A DNA stretch of 64,000 nucleotides from assembly GCA_017979445.1 (NCBI GenBank), contig CM030706.1, positions 19,578,967 through 19,642,966 of the forward strand. The letters run 5' to 3'. This DNA is from Akebia trifoliata. Taxonomy: Eukaryota > Streptophyta > Magnoliopsida > Ranunculales > Lardizabalaceae. The position numbers and the translations under genes are program-made. Below the pieces are notes generated by a model. It was not told the DNA's origin. It worked only from the letters and a program-made list of their open reading frames with translations, and did no database searches. The first letter of the stretch is position 1. Each line of letters opens with the position of its first letter. Shown piece after piece: positions 9,849 through 22,259 of this stretch.

Positions 9849-11336
9849 TGAAAGCGCCCTCTATCCGCGGGGTGTGCGGATCCACTTTTCATTTTCGAGG
9901 TTTGGGAGTCGCTACTTAGTTATTACGATCTAAGAACCAAGTATTTACTCAAAACGAATAAAAAAACTAATCAACAAAAGATACTAAGTCCGGGGATCAC
10001 GTTACGGGGTTGGAAGGTGTTAGGGACCAACCTCGCCCAGCAAATGTCGGTCTCTACTAATTTCTAAGAATGTTACATTGCTAAAGACCTAAAATAAATA
10101 AAAAAGATAAAGAAATTATACCTGTGTCGATCGCAACGACTTGTTCCCTCAAATATGGTATAACAAGTTCTCGTATAAATTCTCCTCATTTTGTTCTATC
10201 ACCGGATCTGCTTTGAATATCCAAAATGAAGTATTTCTTCTTTAGATCTGAGTTTTTCCTAGTATTGTGATAGGTTTCTAGGTGGTTTTTGGGGAGTTTT
10301 AAGAGTTTTTTTAATAAAAATTAGGATTTTGATGATAGGTAAGGGGTTAGGGCTTTAAAATAAGGGTTTTGGGAAGGATAGGGTGGCTTTTTGATATATT
10401 TTTTTAAGGATTTTCTTTGACCTACGAAATTATTTTGTGGAGGCTCTTTATTTAAAGAATTTTTTGGGTCGAGTTAGTGTTTGATTAGGTTTCTTTTAAG
10501 ATTTTAATTAGGGTTTTTACTTTATTCTTATGAGATTGACTTAGTCTTTTTAGATTAGGGTTTTGACTTTAGTCTTATGAGAATGACTTAGTCTTTTTAG
10601 ATTAAGGTTTTGACTTAAGTCTTATGAGATTAACTTGGTTTCTTTAGATTAGGATTTTGACTTAAGTCTTATGAGATTGATTTGATTTAGATTTTTAAAT
10701 TAATTTTATTAAGGTTTTACTTTACGTTAATTAATATTTTATTTATTAATTTCGAAATTAAAAAGTTTAAAAGTTGGAAAATTACAGTTTTACCCCAGAA
10801 GAGAACTTTTGTGTTTCAAGTTGGTTTTCAATGTTCCGGGATGTTTTGAAATCGATTTTTCGTAAGGAATTCAATGGGATTATGGATTTGTGTCATTTAT
10901 GGATTTTCGGTATGAAATGGTCATGGACCATATAAAGGACATTTTTGTAATTTTATCAAATTTGGTGAAAGTTGGCGAAATGGTTTATTTGATTTCACTT
11001 CGTTGTTTTATGTTTCTGAAAGGATTTTCCTAAGGGTACTATGGGCTCTAGGGATGTTTAATGTTAGGGGTATTTTGGTAATTTATTCATTTTTTAGTGA
11101 TTTTTATAATAAAGTTTCTTTTTGTCTAAAAATAATGATTTCTATGTTTTTGGGGTCATATTTTCCTAGCGTAGAGTGGTTTCTAAAATTTTGTTCGTTT
11201 GAGATACTTCATCTGAATTTCTGAGACATATCTAGTAACAAAATAGAGTATTGGAATAAACATCTATTATTGGGAATCGTCGCGATCGGGTTGACGAATT
11301 GATTAATCAGGCGAATGTAAAAATGGGGTGTCTACA
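9849..11336 (-). repeat. LTR2: 5' LTR of X, 1488 bp
   Basis: On the plus strand it starts TGAAAGCGCCC and ends GGGGTGTCTACA, the reverse complement of the family LTR ends. Upstream of the decayed TATA region (about 10435-10455) are TTGACTTAGTC-type repeats (10500-10690). The U5 PBS-like ten-mer is mutated by one base (9905-9914). The 5' flank is TTATT in element Y. Confidence 0.9.
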
Positions 11337-12850
11337 TTATTCGACTTCGTTGTTTGAGGCTTCATAACCTAGTTTTAGCATCTTCTCCAGCTTGTCATTA
11401 CTTGGTGTTACCTAAACTACCCCAATCCCTGATCTAATATAGTTTGATGACCCATCCACGAACATTCTCCCACCTGTATGAGTATCCCATGCACTTAATT
11501 CTTCTGTCCCCTCTATCACTACGTCCTTATCCCCTTCTCAATTTCAAAAGTCCACCAGTACTTGCCCTTTTATTGTTGTCAAACCTTCGAACTATAAATC
11601 ATGTTCTTCAAGCATAACCACCCATTTTTCTATTCTACTAGACTTATTCGTTCTTTGTAGCATCTCCCGTAAAGGGTAATCAATAACTACTCAGATTTGG
11701 TAAGACTAAAAGTACGACTAAAGTTTCTAAGCCAAATATACTAGCGCTAAACCAATTTTTTCTATTTTGGTTTACTTGACCTCCGTTGTTCGAGAGTTTT
11801 TCTTATGAAGTATACAGGGTATTCTCATCCAAGATCTATTCTAAACAAGACCAAGCTTATCGATAGTGATGTTGCTGCTAAATAAATCCCTAACTTATCG
11901 CCTTCTTCCGATGTATTGAGGATAGGTAGTTCTCTAAGGTACTTCGTTCTGGAAAGCTATTTCGCATTCCTTGGTCCACTCAAATTTCTTCCTTGTCTTT
12001 AGTAATTCGAATAGAGGTCGGCATCTATCTAAAACTCTTGAGATGAATCTATTCAAGGCTGCTATCCTTCCAGTCAAAGTCTACCCTACTTCAAGTTCTT
12101 TGGGCATAGCATTTTGATTAACGATTGAATTTGTTTTGTTTCAGCTTTTATCCTCCTCTGTGTGACCATGTATTCGATAAATTTCTTAGATGAGACTCCA
12201 AAGGTGCATTTTTTAGATTTAACTTCATTCAATACTCCTTGAGCAGTACATATGTTTCATTGAGGTCTTTAAAGTTGTATTTTGCCAACTTGCTCTTTAC
12301 GAACATATCATCGACATATACTTCCATCATCCTCCTGATCATGTCCTAGAACATTTTTGTCATCATATGCTAGTAAGTTGCTCCTGCATTTTTTTATCCG
12401 AACGACATGAGTTTGTAGCAGAACAACCCTTATTCAATAATGAATGATGTTTTTCCTAATCTTCGAGAGCTAAGGAGGTCTGGTTGTAGCCTGAGTAATT
12501 ATCCATAAATGACATCATTTCTTGTCCCGAGGTTGAATCTACCAGCCTATCAATCCACAAGAGTAGAAAGTTATCCTTTGAGTAAACTTTGTTCAAATTG
12601 GTGTAGTCGATGCAGACTTTGACTTTTTTGTTTTTCTTCAGCACTACCACGATGTTTGCTATCCATTATGGATACTTGACCTCCCCAATAAATCCTACTT
12701 TAAGTAATTTGTTAATTTCTTTGTTGACTCCATGCCTTAGGTGGGGAGATAGCCTTCTTGGTTTCTGTCGGACTAGTTTGGTTGTTGTTTCAACATTTAG
12801 CTGGTAACTTGCAATAAGAGGATTTATCCCTGGCATGTTCTTGAATCACC
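11337..12850 (-). pseudogene. Reverse transcriptase and RNase H start of Y
   Basis: At 12456-12650 the frame reads VCIDYTNLNKVYSKDNF, then IDRLVDSTSGQEMMSFMD and YSGYNQ, the palm region of Tat RT. The catalytic YVDD is intact at 12304-12318, in the frame VYVDDMFVKS. Several stops and frameshifts lie between. The RNase H start is visible only as its NNEVE motif at the left edge. The domain would copy the RNA into DNA in the particle. It cannot do so now. Confidence 0.85.
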
Positions 12851-13094
12851 ATACAAAAGACATCTTTAATGTCTGTTAAAGATTGTACCAATTCTTCCTG
12901 TTGCTCGTTGGACATAATTGTCTCAATATTCATTTTCCCTTTTTCTCCAAGGTCCACTTCCACCATTTTCTCTACCGCAACTACTATTTATTTCCACAAT
13001 TCCCTCTGTAATTGTTATTTCTCCTGATTTCTTGTTGGTGCTTTCTTTCTCTTTTCCCGTACTCTTGGCTCGAAAACTCGTCCAACCATAAGCA

Positions 13095-13500
13095 TCATTC
13101 TAAAACATATTTTTGACATTTCCTAATCACTCTGACCTCTATGGACCCATTTTTTCTTAGAAATCGTAACACTTGGTGATAAGTTGACGAGACAGCCTTC
13201 ATGTCATGTATCCACCTTTTTCCCAAGATTGGGTTGTAAGCTAAGTCAGCATCAATCACAATAAATCTGATTTTGATGACCTCCAACATAACGGTGACTG
13301 GAAGTACAATCTCTCCAACAGGGATAGTTGGAGCACCGTTGAATCTGAATATCGTCGTTATAGTTGTCTCAAGGCTTTTTGATATCCTCATTTTTTATGA
13401 CCTCCAAAAAGAGGATATCTACAGTACTATCGACATCGATCAGAATTCTCTGTAAGTCTACATTCCCCACCACAAGTGTTACCACCAAGGATTCATAATG
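13095..13500 (-). pseudogene. Aspartic protease domain of Y
   Basis: On the minus strand the frame reads VVTLVVGNVDLQRILIDVD, then STVDILF, a frameshift, VIDADLAYNPILGKRWIHDM and STYHQVLRF. This is the Ty3/gypsy protease with the typical AYN-I-G-W-L/H and PSTYHQ-KF tail. The active-site DTG is changed to DVD, so the enzyme is dead independently of the frameshift. Confidence 0.8.
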
Positions 13501-13684
13501 AGGCATGGTCACTCCTTAAATATCGTCTTGTGTGAATACCTTTGCTTTGTCTTCCCATACGGACTTTAGCAACCATACTACGTTTATCCCCATTATTACT
13601 TCATACACCCCGACTTCATGCTGAATCCTTCTCACAATGGACTGAGAAGTGTTCCAAGTCTAAACTTTTGACCCGTTAGCCTCG

Positions 13685-14060
13685 TTATTGTATATATAAC
13701 CCTCGTCCTCCATGCTCTCTGTACCCTTCCTTTCTTGGAGGCGGAGGTGGTAGCTTATGTTCTTCTTGCCTCTGTTCCTTTCTAGTTGTTACTACGAATC
13801 TTTTGAGCTTCTTGTCTTCTATCATATCGTGGATGATATGCCTCAATCTGTAATAATCATTGGTTGGATGATCTTTCATACCATGATAGTCACAGTAAGG
13901 TTTTTCATGATTTCCTCTATAGTCTTTGGGTGGTTGTTCAAATCTTGGATTATTTTGTATATGCCTCAAGCTTTTAGACATTTCTACGTTTAATGGGGTG
14001 TAATTTCCCCTTATCCTCCACCTTGACTTCCCTTTTACCTCTTTTGTCTCTTCTTCCTAT
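13685..14060 (-). pseudogene. gag C-terminus of Y with degenerate zinc knuckle
   Basis: The frame reads CDYHGMKDHPTNDY followed by LRHIIHDMIEDKKLKRFV. This is the Tat knuckle (C-x2-H-x4-H-x4-C) with the last Cys changed to Tyr. A proline-rich tail follows (KLPPPPPRKEG). A charged stretch upstream (about 13990-14080) is in another frame. The frame is interrupted by W's 3' LTR. Confidence 0.8.
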
Positions 14061-16072
14061 TGTAGATATGAGATGTTCATCTTTGAATCTCAATCTACGT
14101 TGTTTGGAGTCGCCATCATTCTTTTTTGGAAATGGATGTGAATGGGCACCCAAACCAATTTTTTAGAAAAGTTATTTTTTATGGTATTTTAGTGATTCTC
14201 GTTCATGGAAAATATATGGTCTACCTAAGATCTAGGTAAGTGAATTCGATCAGAAAATATGAAAGGTGTTAGGCACCCCATTCTCTTCACCTAGGGTGAT
14301 TAACTTTTTAAACTTGGTCATTTTGAACAGATAACAAAACAACACAAATGCATGAGATGCATGAAGTAGGTGTGTGCACTGGTAGGTATGTACCTTTTTA
14401 AAAGAGAATTTAATGTTGGTATTGACATGGGAAATGTCCTATAGAACAAGATATTTCGTGGAATCATCACATTTTACATGATTTGGGATATTGGTTTAGG
14501 ATTTTAAAGAGTTTCCATGATAGAGTTCTCTTAGATCCATAACCTTGATGCATGCATGCCTGGCTAGAAACTTAATATTTTAACCCTATCAAGAGAATTA
14601 CACATTTATTTATCATAGCCAAGCATATGTGTGGTATATATAGTGTACATTATGATGTATGAGAGATAAATGGATTAAAAAGGATTTCAACCTTTATCAT
14701 TTTGACCAAACTACCTCAAGCATTGCATGCCTAAGGTTGAGGTTCAATTTATTCTGAATGAAGTAGGGTTCTCCGTTACATCCTAAAGATTTTCTAAAAT
14801 AAATAAATAAATAAAGAGGGATAAAAGAAGAAGGTGCAAACTTAAAAATAAACTAGATCTTAACCCACCTTGTCCCTTGATAATCTTGAATGAGAAACTT
14901 GAGGTTAAGAGTTTTGGCTAAGTGTTGAGAATAAGAGATGAAAGCTCGAAGGTTGAGAGATGGTTAAAGGAATTGAGTAAAGATTTTTGTAGAGTTTGAG
15001 GTTGAGAGATGATGGTTTGAGAGTAGGAATTGCTGATAGGAAATGAGGTTATTTATAGAGTTTTTGGAGAACTTTTGGGAGTAAAATGTTACAACCCTAA
15101 AAATAAAGATAATGGATATGAGATTTTTGTTGTTTCTTTTTTGATTTTTTATTTTATGAGGTTAAGGGTGGAATTTACAAGAAAAAATCCTAAAAGTATT
15201 TTTAGTCTTTGATTTTTTGATAAATAGAGGTGAGAGAACAAAAGTATTTTTGGAAGGGTGGGTAAGGGAGTGACATGTATACAAATGAAGTGGTAGGTAA
15301 GAAGTACTCCTTAGTTCATTTGTAAATAACTCAAAAAGTAAGAGTGGATGTATATATTTGAAATTGACTAATGGGAGAGTGAGTATGGGAGTGACATGTG
15401 TAAAGGAGAGGTGGTAGATAAAAAGTTGTCCTTGGTTCATTTGTAAATAACTAATAAAGTAAGGGTGGATATATATTTTTGAAATGGACTAATGGGAGAG
15501 TTCCATGTATGTACTTGAAAATTTTCACATTTTGCGAGTAGGATTGGAAGTTTTCTTAATTTTAAGGCTTTTTACCAAAAACTAAGTACCTTGTTGGTTT
15601 GACTACGCTTTTTGAAGGCATTCTTGGTATTTATCAAAGAAGTTGACCTTCCAATTAGGTTGGAGCATTGGGTATTGGGGGCTTATGCGAAACCACCATG
15701 TATCCTCTTTTAGGAGGAGATGTAAGACCATGGGCTTAGAATAAGTTTGGATATTTGGACTAGGTTTGAAAATGGGTTTGGTATTGGATTAGGGTATGGA
15801 TAATGGATTCGTTAGTAGAGAGTAGATATGGATTAGGGAGTGGGTATGAAATTGGGTCAGTCCATGGCTAGAAAGGTGGGTATGAAAATGAATTGGATTA
15901 GGGACATGGTTTGGGTATGCAAAACAATATCAGATGATGCTGGTGTGCATGTATGCATGAAAAATGTGTCTAGTAGCAATGTGGACCCATTGAAGGACTT
16001 TGACATTTAATCAAAATCAACTTGAGATTTTTAAAATTTTCTAATGGGTTCGTACAAATTGGGGTGTTTACA
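14061..16072 (-). repeat. 3' LTR of W, about 2.0 kb
   Basis: The right end on the plus strand is GGGGTGTTTACA (LTR start TGTAAACACCCC on the minus strand). The left end is less certain, at TG 14061 or TG 14084. Family signs shared with the other LTRs are GGAGTCGCCA at about 14107 and AAGGTGTTAGGCACC near 14263. A minus-strand TATA box lies at 15050-15057. A purine-rich tract (AAAGAGTGAAA on the minus strand) abuts the right end, so the internal region lies to the right and this is a 3' LTR. The flanks do not show a clean 5-bp TSD. Confidence 0.75.
15258..15505 (-). repeat. 121-bp tandem duplication in the W LTR
   Basis: Two copies share GTTCATTTGTAAATAACT (15314 and 15435), GGAGTGACATGT and GACTAATGGGAGAG. 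It lies upstream of the TATA box in the sense of the LTR. Confidence 0.75.
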
Positions 16073-16408
16073 ATTTCACTCTTTGTAGGAGTTGCTTGCA
16101 AAGAACTGTAAAGAATAGATTGAACTCTCATTTTTGTGAACTCAAAATAATTCATTGCAAAACGGTTGAAAACATTGGATAGGTTAATGGTTTTTGGTAA
16201 AATGTAGCTACCCAAACACGAGGTCTAACAAGGTTTGCCCTTTTTGAAATCCTTGATTTTGTGGCGCGGAGCTTGTTTGAAATCTTGGATAAAATTTTGA
16301 CGAATTTTTTTTTCAAAAAGTGATTGATGTTTCAAACCATTCAATACAATCTCCTTTTGTTGATTCTGAATTTCAAACCTCCTTCTTTCCTTTCATGGCA
16401 GTTACGAA

Positions 16409-16854
16409 ATGGCCTACAAAAGGGCCTGGCGTAGGGTGATTGTTCTCGATCGACCTATTTTCCTTGACAATTCTTTTCTTGATCATGTATTTTGGCTGAA
16501 GAGGCAGATTGTTGAACGTGCTAGCATTGTACCTTCTGTTGAGGTGTGGTATTCCTCCACTTGTTTTTCAATCATCGAGATAGGTTAGAAGAGTTGCGGA
16601 TATCAAACAAGAGGATTGAAGCGATTTGGTTTCACTTTGAGAAGCAACTATAGGCCCAGGCAACTCAATTGAAGTCAGAGGTCAACGATTTGCGAAAGAG
16701 ATTTGCTTTGAGGATGCATTCCAATATGATTGTAGAGTACTTGGTGAGTCGTCATGCTTCGGATGTGGAGAGAATTATCATTGACCAGACAGCTCATATC
16801 AAAGTCTTAGAGGATAGACTTGATGCTTACTATGCTTTCCATGAAAATGTTTAA
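16409..16854 (+). pseudogene. Antisense extra ORF of the Tat element W, broken
   Basis: The plus strand reads, from ATG at 16409, MAYKRAWRRVIVLDRP, then FWLKRQIVERASIVPSVEVW and YSSTCFSIIEIG to a TAG at 16586. After a one-base shift it continues LEELRISNKRIEAIWFHFEK, one in-frame TAG, LKSEVNDLRKRF, HASDVERIIID and VLEDRLDAYYAF to a stop at 16854. It is basic at the start, then rich in Leu, Glu and Lys in a coiled-coil pattern. Plant Tat elements are known to carry extra ORFs, some antisense between pol and the 3' LTR, which is exactly this position. The function of such proteins is not known to me. Confidence 0.65.
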
Positions 16855-18282
16855 ATGGTTCTTCGCTCGTTGTTCCCTTTTGTACTTCGCTTTTAAGAAG
16901 AGTGTAGTACTATTTGAAATGAATGAAAAGAAAAATAGGTATTTTACGTAGTGGCCTCAAATATATTTATTGCTTTTGAAAACTCTTGGTTTTGATAAAG
17001 TCCTAGATCTTCGTCATAAGCTAAAAATAATAATTATGATGATGTATATTTTGTTTTAGATTTTGAAAAATTACCTTTGTTGAATAATCTATGATAAACT
17101 AATGTTTGACAACTTTGAATTTTGATGATCATGGTATTTTTGCCAAATACTGAGGATACAACTGTCAAATAATCCTTAACATCTTTAGAGTCACCCCAAG
17201 GCTTTGAAATTTTATGAGGATTTTGACTGAGCTATTTTCATCGTACTTGTTGGAAAATTAAGAAATTTTCGTCATTCACAATTTATACTCTTGTAGGCCA
17301 ATTTTGACTGAGTTTTTGCCCCGGGCACCAATTATGATTTTCACCAAACCTGGTAACAACATTTTTGCACACTAATAACTTTTTCAGGTTTTCATTGTGC
17401 CGATAGTTTTGATCTTGCCATAGATTGATTCTTTTACTCACAACACCCTTACGAGTTTTCACTAGGCCTTTTTAGTATATGCTCACTTTATAGATTTTCA
17501 ATATAAACTCCTCATCAATTTCTCTACACACCTCGTGACTCAAGTAGAGTTGCAAAATTGAATACTCTACTCTTCTAGTGACATTTTTTCTTGAGTAACA
17601 AATTTAGACTCCCCTCTCGAGTTCTTCCAAAGATTTTTCATGGTGCAGTGACTCAAGTTGAGCTCTGAGATCAATGACTGTACATTTGAAGTCGCTATTT
17701 TTTTTTCAAATATCGAACCTGACCTCTCCTCTCAGGTCCTTCAACAACTTTGCTGGCTTGAAATCCGAATTGAGTAGTAAGATCAAGTATATCTCAATGT
17801 TATTTTCCATGACATACTTCCACTGTTCTCTGATCTGAGAGAACTTTAAGTAGGACAAAACATAGGCTTAGGCTAGGGTTGTGAAAAGGTAAAAAAAGGC
17901 TAAACATGTATTTATTAAAGGATATAATGGACATAGGATTTGTTTATTTTTGTTTCGAAAATATGATCCACGTCTCCTCCTAGCGTTTCACTAACTTGTT
18001 TATATAGGAGATTTGGGTCAAGTTTAAGATCAAACGTTCGAGATATTTTTGACTTTTTTTTATTTTTTATTTTTTGTATTTTTAACCATTCACAGTTTAT
18101 ACTCATGCATGTCAGAAGTATACTTTGCTATTTTCTTTTACTTTAGAATTTTTTTTTTTACTTTTCTCAATAAGGGTGACTTACCCCGATCCTAGGTTAA
18201 GAAATGAACATAATAGCTAAAAAAGGGTCAACTAAGGGAGGATAGTATAAAGATTCATTCTCCTCATTTCAAAGTATGAGTT
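16855..18282. other. Non-coding part of the W 3' UTR
   Basis: AT-rich with no reading frame I can support. The phrase TTTTCAnn...CTAGGCC recurs near 17390 and 17455, and ACTCAAGTnGAG recurs at about 17540 and 17655, suggesting a worn tandem repeat. Confidence 0.4.
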
Positions 18283-18287
18283 TAGGT

Positions 18288-19858
18288 GGTAGACACCCCA
18301 TTTTTGCACTCGCCTGATTAATCAACTCGTCAACCCAATCGTGAAGATTCCCAATGATGGATGATTATTCCAATGCTATATTTGTAACTAGATATGTTTT
18401 AAAAATTCAGATGAGGTATCTCAAGCAAACAAAACTCTAGAAACCACGCTACGCTAGAAAAATATGACCCAAAACGTAGTAATCTTAATTTTTCAGATAA
18501 AAAGAAGTTTTACGATAAAAATCACTAAAAATGATCAAATTACCAAAATACCCCTAATATCAAAACATCCATAGAGCCTACATTATGCTTAGGAAAATCC
18601 ACTTGAACACATAAAACAACAAAATTAAATCAAATAAATCATTCCGCCAATTTTCATCAAATTCAAAAAAATTACGGAAATGCCCCTTATAAGGGTTCAC
18701 AATCATTTCACGCCAAAAATTTCATAAGTGACACAAACTGATAATCCCAACAAATTATTTATGAAAAATTGATTCCAAAACATCCCGGAACATCAAAAAA
18801 CAACTTGAAACGCAAAAGTTCTCTTCGGGGGCAAAACGATAATTTTTTTATTTTAAAAGTTTTAAATTTCAAAATTAATAAATAAAACACTAATTAACGT
18901 AAATTGAAACCTTAATAAAAAAAATTTTTAAAATCTGAACCAAGAAAACTAATCAATCAAGCCCTCAGGTAAAATTGTTGATGGTTGCCCACTTATTTAA
19001 GTAGAGCCCCCTGATATTTATTAAAAGACCCTTCCATCTGTGGGTTCAAATAATTAAAGATATAATTAGGGGGTTCTCCACAAGACTTAAAAATATATTC
19101 TTTCATTGTATGCAAGATTAAAAAATCTAATTTTAAAAAAATAAGTCAATCACATAAGACTTAAGTCAAAACCCTAATCTAACGAAACCTAGTGAATCAA
19201 ATAAGACTTAAGTCAAAACCCTAATTACCTCATCTAAAAGGAGACCTAGTCAAACCCTAATTCTTTCAAAAAACTTTATAAATATAGAGCCTCTACAACC
19301 TAATTTTGTAGGTCAAAATAAATCCTAGAAAAAGTAGGTCAAAAAATCACCTTAACTTTTTCCAAACCCTAATTTTGAAGCCCCAACTCCTTACCTATCA
19401 TCCAAACCTCAGTTTCTACTCAAAAAATACTTATAAATCCTTGAAAAACACCTAGAAATCCATTAAAAAAATTAGAAAATACTCAGATCTAAGAAGAAGA
19501 CACCTCAACTTAGAGATCTAAAACAGATCCAATAACGAAGGAAAAGTAAGGAATCTCATACGAAGAGTCTCTCTGCTAGCTCTAAGGGAACAAATTGTTG
19601 CAATCATTTATGTATATTTTTTAATTTTTTATTTGTTTGATTTATTTGTTCTAGGTCTTTTTTGCAATGTAATCCTTTTTTGTGAAATAGTAGCCCGTAA
19701 CGTGATCCCCAGACCATAGTTTCTTTTTATTCGTAGATTGGTTGTTTTATCTATTAGAGTCAATATTTGGTTCCTATACTATAATAACTAGGTGGCGACT
19801 CCCAAACCTTAAAAATTAAAAGCCGATCCACACACCCCGTAGATTGGAGGTGCTTTCA
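18288..19858 (+). repeat. LTR3: 5' LTR of LARD2, 1571 bp
   Basis: The start GGTAGACACCCC has T changed to G in the terminal TG. The end is GTGCTTTCA. TATAAATA is at 19277-19284, with AAGACTTAAGTCAAAACCCT repeats upstream. The U5 ten-mer TGGCGACTCC is at 19793-19802, 67 bp before the PBS. Confidence 0.9.
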
Positions 19859-19859
19859 G

Positions 19860-19877
19860 TGACGACTCCACTGGGGA
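19860..19877 (+). promoter_or_regulatory. Primer binding site of LARD2
   Basis: TGACGACTCCACTGGGGA lies one base after the LTR. The third base is changed from the TGGCG of the other copies, a G-to-A change of the CpG-decay type. Confidence 0.85.
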
Positions 19878-20179
19878 CTATTGAGAATCAAACTTGAAAA
19901 GCCCCAAGTATGGGAAGATTGCCAAATAGATCTAGTTTTTTTTTATTACTTTGTTTTATTTATTTTTGTTTAATTTATTTTATTCATTTATTTTTTGGGT
20001 TGTATTATCTTCTCTTGGCATTATTTGGATTGATTTTGAATATGTTATTTTGGAGTATAACTTTCTATGATTCAATTTAGGATCATTTTAGGATGACTCT
20101 AAGCAATGAATATTCAAATTGACATATGAATTGAGGACGGAATGATGGTGGTTGGGATGAGGAGCCACAGACTTTTAAA

Positions 20180-20640
20180 AGAAATATTTTTTTTGGATGA
20201 AAATCTATTTTCTAGCACGTTAATATACATGGGTGATAAGTTGTGAAAATAAATTATTTGTGAGTGATGTGCTAAGAAATAAAAAAAATTATTTTTTTAA
20301 AATGTTGTTTGTGATGAGGAGAGAATTCAAAAAAAAAAAATCACAGAAGTAAAATAAATAAATAAATAATATTTTTATGCGTGGTGTGCCGTTAACAGAA
20401 AATGATTTTTTATTTTTCATCTTCTTCTCAAATAAATTCTTTGTGACTAATGCACTAAGAAATAAATAAAAATTACCTTTTTTAATGTTGTTTGTGATGA
20501 GGAGAGGATTCCAAGAAAAATAAATAAAAAATAAAGAAAATATCGAATTGTTTTTTTTTTTTTTGCATGGGGTGCAAAAAGTGAAAACGTTTTTTTTTTT
20601 CTATTTCTATCTTCTTCTCCAATGAAAAAGAAAAGGACGA
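20180..20640 (+). repeat. Leader VNTR of LARD2, two to three units
   Basis: Units carry GTGATGAGGAGAG, GATGTGCTAAGAAAT and GGTGTGCCGTTAACAG. These are the same units, inverted, as at 32030-32860 in U. Confidence 0.7.
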
Positions 20641-21502
20641 AAAAAATAGCAAATAGAAAAAGACGTCTCTCTCTCTCTCTCTTCCTTCTTTTTCCCCCAA
20701 TCTCTTGAATAAAAAATTACTTTGAGATCAAACATTTTTGAATCTTTGAGAGATCTAAATTAGAAAGTTGAGATACATTGTTACGTTAGGTAAAGGCAAT
20801 TAAAGTTTATTTCGATATTTCTCGCTCATATTGAAAGTAAAATTTGGTATTGATCACCTTTTGTGTTTAAATTATAGATTTATTGGAGGCAATTGCAGTA
20901 ATTTGATGCTATATGGAATTTTTAGGATCTGAGCATATATTTTCTACAAAGATTGAAATCTTCTTACTGATCTATGTGTTGGTTTAGATTTATCTATCAA
21001 TTTCTCTGATTTTGTACGTGACTAAGAGAGATCAAAGTGAAAAAACATTGTGTTATGGTTTGAGAGGAAATCAGATAAATCTAATACAGACGAAGAAGAT
21101 GTGGCAATGTTCATTGAATTTTTTGAAAAAAAAAGAAGGCAGCAACATGTGATTTTCTTTGTTTTCTGTAGGATTTTTAAAGCACAATTGAAGGTTTACA
21201 GGTGACAATCTTAATTTAAACTTGTTGAGTTCAAAAGTTGCGCGAGATCTTATAAGTCGTTCTCTTAATGTCTCTTATTGATTTTTTCCCAACTTGAGGA
21301 TCTATAAATAAAGGCTGAGATTTTTATTCTCTTTTATGGAGCTTACTTATCAAAAAAAAAAAAAAAACTTGCAAAGAAAGGTTTTTTGAAGCTGTGAGTG
21401 TTACTCGCAACAACAATTTTATTTATTTTTTTCTTTTATTTTTAATTTATTTTTTTTTATATAATTTTTTTTACTTGCTGGCAGTACCCCCCCCCAAAAA
21501 GG
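20641..21502 (+). other. Gene-like unidentified segment in the LARD2 leader
   Basis: It starts with a (CT)n run at 20663-20685 like a plant 5' UTR, then mixed-composition sequence to a poly-A run near 21352-21367. It occupies the position at which X carries the STE24 fragment, and the roughly 45 bp before the CT run align loosely with X, but the rest does not. There is no long frame. It could be a worn captured gene 5' end. I do not recognise it. Confidence 0.4.
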
Positions 21503-21875
21503 CTAGTTTTACTAACTTAGTAAGATTCCTTTCTTACTAAGAGTCATTGATCTCACCACGTGGCACTCAAAAATATGACCCAACGCCACGTGCTTGTGGC
21601 AGATGAAATTCTGAAAATTTTTGGAGGAAAATTTTCAAGATAATTTTTTTAATTAATTTTCATTTTGAGCTTTGATTTTTAAATTTGAAATTTCAATGCC
21701 ATCCATTTTCAATACCTTGGATCTAAAAAAAGAATAATGATTGAATTTTATTTTCGGATCCAAATTTTTCCATCAAAATCTATAAGGTTTTGATATTGGA
21801 TTGTCGACATGAAGGATCACGTGGCCAAATGACCCTTAGTAAAATTTTGAAATCCTATTGTGTTAGTCAAGCTAG
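21503..21875. mobile_element. MITE-like inverted-repeat insert with G-boxes, in the LARD2 leader
   Basis: Left end CTAGTTTTACTAACTTAGTA and right end (reverse complement) CTAGCTTGACTAACACAATA form an imperfect terminal inverted repeat that continues for about 50 bp. CACGTG cores lie at about 21560, 21590 and 21822. It is homologous to 8078-8462 in X. Confidence 0.5.
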
Positions 21876-22259
21876 TTTGGTCCTTGCCAAAGTGGTCTTT
21901 GATTGGATCATATAAAAAAAATTTGTTTTGGTTTGATTCATTTAAAAAAAAAAAAATACATCACTTCTTATTTCTACAATTATTAATCTATCATCAATTC
22001 AATGTTCATTGAAATCCCAATTTGTGTTGGGTCACCCAAAGCGATCCTTGATTGGACCATAGATAAAAAAATAATTCATTTTGTGTGCCTATTTCAATAT
22101 TGGATCTTATTGATTATTCTTTGTGCTATACTGATTGACTATTCATTTAATATGTCATGATCTGATTGATATATTTCTATGATGTGCATATTTTAATTTC
22201 GAATTGGATGTTTTAGATATTTTTATATTTCTTAATCAATATTTATTTGATATCCATAT

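Larger units (their letters stand above)
5576..11336 (-). mobile_element. X: Tat/Ogre-type retrotransposon, 5' half (LTR, PBS, leader, gag start)
   Basis: Read on the minus strand, the element begins with its 5' LTR (11336 to 9849), then the PBS (9847 to 9830), a leader of about 3.7 kb and the start of gag (from 6110). LARD1 cuts it in gag at 5576, and the rest lies left of the window. The leader holds a captured STE24 gene fragment (8747-9217), a MITE-like insert (8078-8462) and the conserved family leader block (6880-7700). X is inserted in the RNase H region of element Y at 11337. Confidence 0.85.
11337..14060 (-). mobile_element. Y: autonomous-type Tat element, gag end to RNase H
   Basis: On the minus strand this is gag C-terminus, protease, reverse transcriptase and the start of RNase H, in the standard Ty3/gypsy order. 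X cuts the RNase H frame at 11337, where NNEVE is readable. W's LTR cuts gag near 14061. Y is the host of both, so it is the oldest element in the window. All domains carry stops and frameshifts. Confidence 0.85.
16073..18287 (-). mobile_element. W: 3' UTR with antisense extra ORF
   Basis: This is the stretch between W's pol stop and its 3' LTR. It starts (minus strand) right after the pol stop codon that is split by LARD2 at 18287 and ends at the PPT-like AAAGAGTGAAA. It contains the antisense ORF at 16409-16854. The rest (16855-18282) is non-coding, with repeated phrases around 17340-17480 such as AGTTTTCACTAGGCC that recall the UTR repeats of the family. Confidence 0.65.

Noticed and set aside
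14061..16072. W LTR read as the 5' LTR of Y
   Set aside because: Directly left of it is the C-terminal end of gag, with no PBS or gag start. To its right are a PPT-like tract and a Tat 3' UTR with antisense ORF, so it is a 3' LTR.
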